Source of the DNA: Stentor coeruleus | Lineage: Eukaryota; Ciliophora; Heterotrichea; Heterotrichida; Stentoridae | Direction: 5' to 3' | Length of the DNA: 49,270 bases | NCBI GenBank assembly: GCA_001970955.1 | Contig: MPUH01000505.1 | Span: 1-49,270, forward strand | The notes under the pieces: model-generated | Told to the model about the DNA's origin: nothing | The model's input: only the letters and a program-made list of their open reading frames with translations | Database searches by the model: none | Shown here: one piece after another, positions 41,419 to 49,270 of the stretch | Position numbering within the stretch: position 1 is the first letter of the stretch | Layout of the letters: every line of letters starts with the position of its first letter | Program-made: the position numbers and the translations under genes

Positions 41419-44400
41419 TTATGCATATCGTGGGAGCCTTATAACACTCTTACGATTACTGGGTGTTCGATTAGAGTTTTCTATACTAGAAACAGGACTT
41501 AACATAGGACTTAACCCAATTGGCGTATTAATAAGTGCATTAGGCCCCATAGGTGTATTAACTTCTTCAACACTAAACTTAGAACTATAAGGCACCTGCA
41601 AAGTATTTACCTTTAAAGTCATAGAATGACTTAGCGCAGGTCTACTTGGCTGAGCTTTCATAGCCAAAATTTTATCTCCAACAATTTTCAAAACCTCTCG
41701 TTGGTTGTTTTTTTCCAACTTTTTATCATTCATCCCAAGCATATTAAATATATGTTGTATTATCCCTTCACAAGCATAATACGCAAGTTCCTGTTTTTTA
41801 CAAGCTTCAAATAAATTGTATATTTTTTTCTCATTTTCCAAAATACTTTGTGTTATTATTTCTGGGTTTACTTCACTGTATATAGTTTTAACTTCTTTTT
41901 TCTTTAAAAAACTCAATTTTACTTCTAAAGCATCTTTTTGGCTTTTAAGGTCTTTTAGTTTGTCGTCAAGTTTAAAACGTGATTGATAAAGTTCTTCATT
42001 ACGTTCAAGTTGCCAGATTATTGATGTTAAATCTTGTGGTCCTGAGATTGTTGCTACAGTTTGGAGTCTTTGGATAATTTTTTCAAAAGTAGTGATTTTG
42101 TTTTCAAGAGCTTCTTTGAATCTTTGGATTTTTTTTAGTATCCCTTGACGTTCTTTAAGTTTGTTGTTGAAATAGTTTTCTGAACGTGGTGGGGCTTGGA
42201 CACTTATAAGATTTGCTCGTTTGTTTTCGCCGCTGACTAGTGCTTCTTTTATTGAAGCTTTAAAAGAAAACTGCTCTAATACTCTATCTAATGTGTTTTC
42301 TTGGATTTTTATTTTGTCTTGAAACCATTTTTCAAACTCATTTATCTGTTCGTCTAGGGTGTTTTTTTCTTCTTCACATTGAATCAATTCTAGTTTCTCA
42401 ACTTCGACCATATCTTTTATGTTTTGTATCCCTTTTTCAAGACCTTTTTCCCAGAGTTCATTTTTGGCTGGGTTTTTGAAACAACATGTTATGACTTGTT
42501 CTAACCTTTTACTTTCAACCTCAGCTTTGTTGATTTTTTCATATATCCTTTCCATTTTTTTCTTCATTTCCTCGATTTTTGCCGCTATTTCTTTACCTTC
42601 TTTCATTTTGTCTTCACTTTTAGCAATTTGGCTTTTAATACTTTCTAGTTGTAATTGTTTGATTCTTACTTCATTTACAAATCGATTGTAATTTGTTTGA
42701 AGTTCATTGTTTTCTTTTTTTTTCTTTAGAATTTCATAGTTGGAATAATCTGCAACTTTTGCCCCAACTTTTAATAAAACATTAGATGGGGTTAATTCTT
42801 TAAACATAAGGTCAAAATTATAATCAGTTTTCTGTCTTTTTTGAAGATTATCTGTTGTAGCTCCACGACTTAGTTGCCTTTGTCCTGGTTTTTCACTTAT
42901 TGGGTTAAGTTGAATTGTTGTGTTTAATGGAGGTAAAGATTCATGAAGTATACCTGAAGCTCTTACAAAAGCTGTGACTGACCTTTCAGGGTTTTCTATA
43001 ATACTTGGTTGAATAGAAATACGTTTAGGTGGGATATATCGACGTGAAGCTTTCATTTTGGATTCTCTTATGATTCTTAAAGTTGATATCGCCATCTCGT
43101 TATCATGCTGGAAATTCATATCTTCCGCACTAAAAACTTGCATAATCTGTGAGAAATCAGAATACACATCTAAACTACACCAAGGAAACTCAATCCACAG
43201 CCATCTTTTATAATAATACATTTCGTTTTTTTTCTTACTACTCTGAGTTAAAGCTCTTACCAAACTCATCGGCTTTTCTTTTTTAGTCTCTTCATCCTCA
43301 TCATCTAAACTTGCTAATATCGACTCTTTTAAAACACTTCTTGACTTTTTATTCTCAACAGCAAATGACTCATCTTTTCTTAAAGGGTTAAGATTTTTCA
43401 AATTAATCACCCCATCTAACAAAATAATCTCATCATAAATATTAACTTCTTTCAATTCATGTAGTCTACGCAAAGGTGGGTGTCTGAATTCACATATTTC
43501 TGTGGTTTCAGTTTGAGAAAATTCTTTGAAAAAACGGCATATTTGGACTAGGATAATGAAAATTTCAGGGTTTTTTGGCTTGTGTTGCTCAACAAATTGT
43601 TCGAGGGTTTTGTTGTATTCTTGCACTGGGTCGAAATGATGCTCTTGAAGAAGGCTCCAGCAACGGAAAAGTTCTAGGCGGTATTGAGGAGTATACATTA
43701 TGAAAAACACTTCTAGTATGCAGATTGTATCTTTTAAAAGCATCCATTCTTTGATTTCTTTGTAGTGATAGATTTTTTCATGCACCGTTCGGACAGTGAC
43801 TTTATGTGTATTAAGGGTTTCAATAAGGTCCATGTGGAGTTGATATGGGTTTGGGAAAAATTTATTTATGACCACTTTGCTGAAAATATCGCTTTTAAAC
43901 ATCCAGAGACTTTCGTAGGAAAATAGACAGATATGGAAAACTTCCAACACCCTTATCACAGCTTCAGAATGAGAACATACCTGAGAAAGTTCTTCAATCG
44001 ACAATCCACACCTAGTAACAGCAAGATATCCAAGAACTTTACCAATAATATTCTTATGAAACCCATTTTCTGAATAAAACTCAATAGCCAAAACAAACAA
44101 GTCTTCAGGACTACTAGCCAATCCCAAGTTTTCAAAATCCAAAGGTGGGTACAAAGGGTGGTCCAGCATACAAAAATGTAGCAAAAGTTTTAAAAAAAGC
44201 GCATTTTCACATCCGGTATTAGAAATAATAAAATTCTTCAATTTCTCCACTTTATACTTCTCCAAATTATGTGCTGGAAGTTTTTTATAATACAAATCAA
44301 ACATCTCTATTCTTTTTTCAATCTCAAAAGGCATAATACACACATGAGATGTAATTTTATTGATCAAATAATTATAGCACCTTGAGTTTTTATTACAAGA

Positions 44401-45006
44401 AATAATCACCCTTATATTATCTGGAATATTACTTGGTAACCATTCAGGAAGTTCTTCTCTTCCACTTGTTTCTCTAAGTTTATCAACACTGTCAATTACA
44501 ATTATTATATATTTTCTGAATATCTGTGAACTTTGTTGTTTTGCATCTGCTAATTCAAGCCATCTTTTGAAATTTATCCTAAGCTTATCTTCAATTACGT
44601 CAACTTTTTGTAATAATTGATAGTATTCCTATATAAAAAATACTCTTATTTGATTGTATATAGAATAAAGCATTGAAACATAAGATGTGTCGTTTGGGCT
44701 TAATTTTGAAAACCTTATGATAAAATAATCGTTGTCGGTCTTGTGAGAATTTTTATGTCTTTTGATCCAGTGAGCTATTAGAGAACTTTTGCCACTGTAA
44801 GAATCCCCTGTGATTAAAAGAGGTAAGTTATCTAGTTTGTTACCATCTCCACGGATGTCTTCACGGGATAGTAAAGTGTCGATTTCTTGCATGTAGTTTT
44901 CAACACCTAAGATTGTATCGCGCTGTAAAGCTTTAAGATAACCTTTATGCATTTTCCTTAGTGGAAGTTACCTTGCTCGGTCTTTTAAGTTGTAGTTCTT
45001 GCTCAT
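41419..45006 (-). CDS. NACHT/STAND-type P-loop NTPase with C-terminal coiled coil
   Basis: Three exons give about 1185 aa. Exon 1 is only 35 nt (ATG at 45006: MSKNYNLKDRAR), joined through 15-nt introns at 44957-44971 and 44629-44643. The Walker A is LLITGDSYSGKSSLIAHW (about 60-72), and the Walker B-like strand is YIIIVIDSVDKL (about 152-160), followed by LPEWLPSNIPDNIRVIIS. That layout is typical of the TEP1/NPHP3-type NACHT group. A helical region (winged-helix-like, SIEELSQVCSHSEAVIRVLE) follows. A long coiled coil spans about 750-1070 (KMKEGKEIAAKIEEMKKKME). The tail is Ser/Pro-rich. Such NTPases usually act as ATP-switched scaffolds. Here the coiled coil replaces the expected WD40/TPR repeats, and the partner is unknown. 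Confidence 0.83.
44629..44643 (-). other. 15-nt intron in NACHT-type gene
   Basis: GTATTTTTTATATAG on the minus strand, ending in in-frame TAG. Removal joins SIYNQIR to EYYQLLQKVDVIEDKL and leads into the Walker B segment. Confidence 0.92.
44957..44971 (-). other. 15-nt intron in NACHT-type gene (near start)
   Basis: GTAACTTCCACTAAG on the minus strand. It links a 35-nt first exon (MSKNYNLKDRAR) to KMHKGYLKALQRD. If it is not spliced, translation could start at the internal ATG at 44952. Confidence 0.8.
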
Positions 45007-46012
45007 TTTGGAATATAATAGGCAGTTTTTGAATAAGAAAAATGATGTAAGATTGATTAGGATAAGGAGTTATGATGGGGTATTTAAAGTTAATTGATTA
45101 TTGTAAGATTTTTTATGTTAATACAAATTTATTATTTGAAATAAGTTGGATTTAGAAGTTTTTTATGAGTTTTGGAAAATTATGAAGATGCTGAGTAATC
45201 TTAAAGGAAATTATATAGAAAAATGCGTTAGGATTTTTTATGGAAGTTAGAAAATGGGTGTTATTTAAATAGATGTTTGTTTGGTATAAATATTTTTTTT
45301 TGTTTATTAGAAAATTATAAGACGGATTTCACATGATATGGATGCGAATATAAGTTTGATTATTGAGTTAAGACTATAGTTTTGGTATAATATTCTAATA
45401 AATAAAGATAATCGCTTCAAGTTTATTGGATAAAAAATTATTAATTTTGATTTGAGCTTTTTTGTGAGCAAAATAGATATTTTGTGTTAGGATTGATATT
45501 ATCAGATTTAAGTTATCTGATAAAAAAAGAATGTAATAGGGACTTTAATAATACCTTGACAGACAAAGAAAATAAGCGATTCCATCACTGTTTTACTGTA
45601 ATTTAATATAAATTTGTAGGTGATTAAAGGAAAATGGAATAACTAATAGGTTTAGATGAAAGCGAATAAAGTATTAGTTAAAGAAATCTATAAAAAAGAT
45701 GCAAACAATTTGTATTTAAAGCAATGCATAAAAGTGAATTGAAAAAAATGCTAAGGAAAACCTTAGGTAGATATCAAGCATAATTATAAATAATTGAATT
45801 TATAGCACTAAAGACATATTCAAAACTTCAAAGAAATCAAACTAGTATTAAAGCTCTTTAGCAAATATAATAAATCATCTTCACAAGCATTCCTTTCCAA
45901 AAAAAAAAAATTTTTCTGCATAATAAATAAACTTATTACACTCCAATCCAAATAAAACTTCACATCCTCTAACAATCCAATTCTTCCACATAGTCAATTT
46001 TAAGCATATTTA
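45007..46012. other. AT-rich intergenic region
   Basis: About 1 kb with no coding frame recognised on either strand; it includes the upstream flank of the NACHT-type gene. Confidence 0.55.
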
Positions 46013-46759
46013 TTATAAATCACCACAAAAATTTACTAATATACCTAGATCCTTAAAAATCAAGTACCCAACAGCTTTAACTAAAGTTCTAAACGGTTCC
46101 ATCAAAATAATCTCAAAAAGTACCACAAATATAGTACTTACAATAAAAATACTCATCTTATCAATTACCACAAAAATAGACAATCCAATAACAATCCCTA
46201 TTATACAAAAAGCAAATCCATAACCTAACCCTATCACAATCTTCTTTCTAGTATTCTAAATATTTCTTACAGTTATTCTAAAAATAAGAGTTAAAGCCAA
46301 ATTCAAAGGTGAAGAAATCAAACATGAAATCGCTGAACTCAAAGCAAATGTATCATGAATCATAATAATAGAATTAACGTATATTTCAAGAGTTAATAAA
46401 GTAAACCATATAGTAACCCTTGCATTTTTGGATATTTTCGTACAATCATAAGAAAAAAGTAGCAATGGGAAGCATTGGTCCTATATAAATAATACTTTAT
46501 AGTATTGTTTGATGAATTTTGACTCTATATCATCATTGTCTGTAGATAAATTAGGGATATCAATTGAGAGGTTATTTTTTTTATATGAAGGTCGAGAAAT
46601 TGATGAGTCTGTTGCTGTATGTGTTGGATTAGAGGTTGTAATAATTTCTTGGGTTTGAGATTTTTGCACTGAACCAATGCTTTTGTTTATTAGATTGATT
46701 GTGATAAGGATTAGAGAGTAAAGCGAGTGGACGACTATAAGAGTATAAAATACAATCAT
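46013..46759 (-). CDS. Multi-pass membrane protein resembling part of polycystin-1 (possibly truncated)
   Basis: Three exons joined by 15-nt introns (46481-46495 and 46256-46270) give 238 aa from ATG 46759. The first residues are a hydrophobic anchor (MIVFYTLIVVHSLYSLILIT), followed by a Ser/Thr/Asn loop. After the first intron come WFTLLTLEIYVNSIIMIHDT and SCLISSPLNLALTLIFR. The last exon has two or three helices ending VVLFEIILMEPFRTLVKAVG. The patterns S..I..P.NL.L..LFR and ..S.......E.ILMEPFRTL recall the transmembrane core of polycystin-1-like proteins. The large N-terminal ectodomain and the channel-like C-terminal half are missing. It could be a small independent gene or a fragment of a larger ancestor. 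Confidence 0.55.
46256..46270 (-). other. 15-nt intron in membrane-protein gene
   Basis: GTAAGAAATATTTAG on the minus strand, with in-frame TAG. It joins LTLIFRIT to NTRKKIVIGLGYG. Confidence 0.85.
46481..46495 (-). other. 15-nt intron in membrane-protein gene
   Basis: GTATTATTTATATAG on the minus strand, with in-frame TAG. It joins SKFIKQYYK to DQCFPLLLFSYDCTK. Confidence 0.85.
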
Positions 46760-47228
46760 ATTTTATAGTAATATGAAATGAGTTATAAACGAAGCAGTTT
46801 TAAACTGGGAAGTGAAGAAAATTTATTGAATGAGGTTAGGGTGATGCAGGTTTATTGGGTGTTAGATTTTAAGAAATTAAGTTTATGTATTGGTTTATAT
46901 AGTTTGTATGATAATAATAAGGATTATATTTTATATCAAAATCAGATAAAGAGATATTGTTTATAATTATTAATTATCTAAATGAATTATACTTAATATA
47001 ATGAATTTACCTAAAATCTTAATCTTTCATATCTTTAAATACCCTTATAAATGGAAAATATCATAGTTAGCGTGAGACTAAAACCTGCTCATTTTTTGAT
47101 AAAGATAGCTCTGCAGGGATTCAACCCAACCAGCAATTACAAGATTGTTGGAAAATTTATATTTTAGAAAACACTATTGAAAACCTTTATTAGTTAAATA
47201 TATTATTTTTTTCTAATTTCCCATTTTC
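46760..47228. other. AT-rich spacer
   Basis: About 470 bp between the membrane-protein start and the kinesin remnant. A 62-codon frame at 46778-46966 (+) has no features of a gene. No extra upstream exon of the membrane protein is seen on the minus strand. Confidence 0.5.
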
Positions 47229-48388
47229 CTCAAACCTTAAATCAAAAAAGCAAATGCATTTCAATTATATTTTCAATGAAGAGTCAAATAATATTGAGAT
47301 CTTCCAGCTTCTTGTACTCCCTTATCTTGAAAATGTAATACTTGGATATAACATAAAATCTTTGCATATGGCCAAACTTCTTCCGGTAAAACTCACACAA
47401 TCCATGGTGATGCTAATTCTTCAGGGCTTATACCCAACACCTTAGAGCATATATTTTCCTTCTTATCAACTGATTCTCGAAAATCTACATTAAAAATTTC
47501 ATTCTTAGAAGTTTACAATGAACAATTTAATGATCTGTTGGATACTTCAAGAAAAAATTTGGAAATTCGTGAAACTATCAATAAAAAAATTTACATAAAG
47601 GACTTACTGAATATTTAGTTGGAAGTGTAAAGCAAACTCATGAGCTTTTAAATATTGGAAAATCCCATCGAAAACTTGATGAAACTAAAATCAACGCACA
47701 TAGTTCAAAATCACATACTGTTTTTAAAATAACAGTTGAGACAGTAGTGAATGATTTTTAAACCCAAATTTCACAAATAAGCCTTATTGATTTAGCAGGC
47801 AGTGAAAGTGATTAGTAAAAATAGCGCTCAAGATCTGAGGCTCAAAGAAGGAATTAATATTAACAAATCTCTGCTTTATTTAATCTGTTATAGAAAAATT
47901 ATCTTCGGGCAAAGGTGAAAAGTCTTACATATTTTAGAGACTCGAAGTTAGCAAGATTACTACAACCCACATTGACGGGTAATTCGAAGACAGCCTTATT
48001 TGCTCAGTAAATTTAGATTCCGCACATTATTTTGAAAGTTTAAATACTTTACTATTTGGAACAAGGACTAAAAAAATCCAAAACACTATAGTTGCTAATG
48101 AAGCCACAATAAATGATATACAACTTCAATCGGTTAATAAGGTTAATAAAATGATACTAGAATTTAAAGTGGAGAGCAAATCCTTGAATAAAGGAATGAC
48201 TGAATTGGCATTGGAGAATAAATCCATGGCTCGAGAAATTATGGTATTGAAGAATTGCATTAATAATTTGTGAAATGAGAGTGAATATTATGAAGAAATT
48301 TTTTCGCAGGCTAAAAATAACAAGTATTCAAAGTTAGTAGCTGAAAAAGTTGAAATCCAGGAAAAGGCATCAGAAAGGATTCTAGAGG
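47229..48388 (+). pseudogene. Kinesin-7/CENP-E-like motor pseudogene
   Basis: A kinesin motor is readable only by changing frame repeatedly. In order: HFNYIFNEESNNIEIFQ, P-loop AYGQTSSGKTHT, SSGLIPNTLEHIFSF, LKISFLEVYNEQFNDLLD and GLTEYLVGSVKQTHELLNIG. These are followed by switch I AHSSKSHTVFKITVET, switch II ISLIDLAGSE, LRLKEGININKSL, RDSKLARLLQPTLTGNSKTA, ICSVNLDSAHYFESLN and LLFGTRTKKIQNTIVANEA. Coiled-coil stalk follows. The motor N-terminus is missing, at least five frameshifts are needed, and stops occur at about 47758 and 47812-47825. Together these show a dead gene. LLFGTR..KI.NT...NE is the neck pattern of CENP-E-like kinesins. Confidence 0.88.
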
Positions 48389-49216
48389 AAAAACAGACAG
48401 GAATATGAAATTCTGCAAGGTGAAAATAAAGCAGTAAAATTAAAAATATTACTTGATCAAATAAATCAAACCAAAATATTAGAAAACCAATTTTTGGAGC
48501 TAGAAAACAACCAATTAGAGCTTAGAAGTTCAGAAATAGTGACTGAAGAGCGAACAGATCTAGTTTTAGAGCCTCTGCTTAAACTGGAGCAAGAATTGCA
48601 AGATTCAAGAGCGGCTCTAGAAATAATAAACAGAGAATTTAAGCAAGAGCAATCTAGAGTTATTGAAAATATAGAGAAAAAGGTTCGAAACATTAAAAAC
48701 TTAATATGCAATGATAGAAGCAAAAATGATGATGCTTCAAGACACAAAAAATTAAGCCCAACAAAATCATTAGAAAGTCAAGATAACTCTTGTGATTATG
48801 ATGAAGAAAGCAATAGTTACAAGAGTGAAAAAGAAGAGATTATTGAGTTTAAAGAAATTACTAAAAAGAGAAAACCATTAAGTTCTAAACTAGAAAAAAG
48901 AATTAGATTATTTTCTGGTGAGTATTTAACTATAGTAATAGCAGATGTGAAAAAGGATGGAAATTGCTTTTATAGATGCATATCACTAATCATTTTTGGT
49001 AATGAGGAAGGATGGAAAGAAATTAAAATGAAGTCACTTAACTACTCAAGAGAAAATCAACTTTTTTTATTAGCAAATTTTCCTCAATCTTATCTTGAAG
49101 GGGCAATTGCTCATCATTCTCAAGAAAACCAATGGGCAGATGATTTAATGATACTTGCAACAGCACATTGTTATAATGTTAAAATAATGGCGAGTATCAA
49201 AATTACATACAACTAA
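48389..49216 (+). pseudogene. Kinesin-stalk-like coiled coil running into an OTU-type cysteine protease domain, incomplete
   Basis: One open frame without an ATG start runs from about 48389 to TAA at 49214-49216. It begins in coiled coil that continues the kinesin stalk after a frame change (RQEYEILQGENKAVKLKILL; LEQELQDSRAALEIINREFK). It then passes a polar linker (SLESQDNSCDYDEESNSYKS) and enters an OTU-like domain. That domain shows IVIADVKKDGNCFYRCISLI (catalytic Asp and Cys in DGNC), FGNEEGW and ENQWADDLMILATAHCYNVK. OTU domains are deubiquitinases. The frame stops soon after VKIMASIKITYN, before the conserved C-terminal His would appear, so the active site is incomplete. Fusion to the kinesin may be ancestral or a chance join. 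The remaining 54 bases to the window end show nothing. Confidence 0.6.
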
Positions 49217-49270
49217 TCGCACATAATTATTAAAATATCAAAATTAAATAATAATTACACTCTACAAAAC

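Noticed and set aside
44407..44409. GTG as start of a separate 996-aa protein
   Set aside because: The frame continues upstream through a 15-nt intron into Walker A/B sequence, so it is the body of one larger gene.
47100..47140. tRNA-like B box (GGATTCAACCC)
   Set aside because: No A box, acceptor stem or anticodon stem could be built around it; no tRNA found anywhere in the window.
1..49270. CRISPR array, rRNA genes, telomeric repeats, insertion sequences with terminal repeats
   Set aside because: Looked for and not seen; the only direct repeats are the N-flanking pairs and the coding repeat array.

Overview
The window looks like macronuclear-type DNA from a heterotrich ciliate close to Stentor. 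Three observations support this. (1) Genes read through with the standard code, apart from in-frame stops that sit inside 15-16 nt GT...AG introns. Ten such introns are visible, and removing them restores continuous proteins. (2) The gene content is ciliate-like: a P3A proton ATPase, an N-terminal-truncated PP2C, a divergent histone H3, ciliary coiled-coil proteins, and a CAP plus EF-hand protein. (3) The DNA is very AT-rich, with compact single-gene units on both strands. Species assignment is an inference.

Layout: 1-473 is the 3' end of a PP2C phosphatase (+). 1759-4515 is a plasma-membrane H+-ATPase (+). 4693-8067 is a large coiled-coil protein with a DNALI1/TSNAXIP1-type motif (+). 8101-8757 is a multi-pass membrane protein (+). 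9593-11032 is unrecognised (+). 11379-14216 is an alpha-solenoid (-). 14349-16304 is a Pro/Tyr/Gln/Gly repeat protein (-). 16523-16975 is MoaC (-). From 17 to 21.8 kb lies a gene-poor, very AT-rich block with a few decayed coding scraps. Then come a C2H2 zinc-finger gene (+), an Asn/Ser-rich protein (-), and a short membrane protein that may be a SelS/SelK-type selenoprotein (+, 24055-24537). These are followed by two small hypothetical genes, one needing an unusual intron and one a frameshift, and by a Rab7-like pseudogene (-).

The second half holds a secreted/membrane RING-H2 ubiquitin ligase (-, 29662-30730), an unrecognised helical protein (-), and histone H3 (+, 34091-34507). It continues with a CFAP97-domain protein (+), a CAP/SCP plus EF-hand fusion (-, 35817-37769), and an ISWI-subunit-like PHD-DDT-WHIM-PHD protein (+, 38761-41067). 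Next are a NACHT/STAND-type NTPase with a coiled-coil tail (-, 41419-45006) and a polycystin-1-like membrane fragment (-). The right edge carries a wrecked kinesin-7-like motor gene whose stalk runs into an OTU-protease-like frame (+, 47229-49216).

Genes are individually transcribed units, with no operon logic. Themes are cilia and cytoskeleton, membrane transport, and chromatin. All five ambiguous bases (N) are flanked by near-identical direct repeats of about 39-140 bp. These are best read as unmerged contig overlaps, and one of them falsely lengthens the PHD protein by 38 residues.
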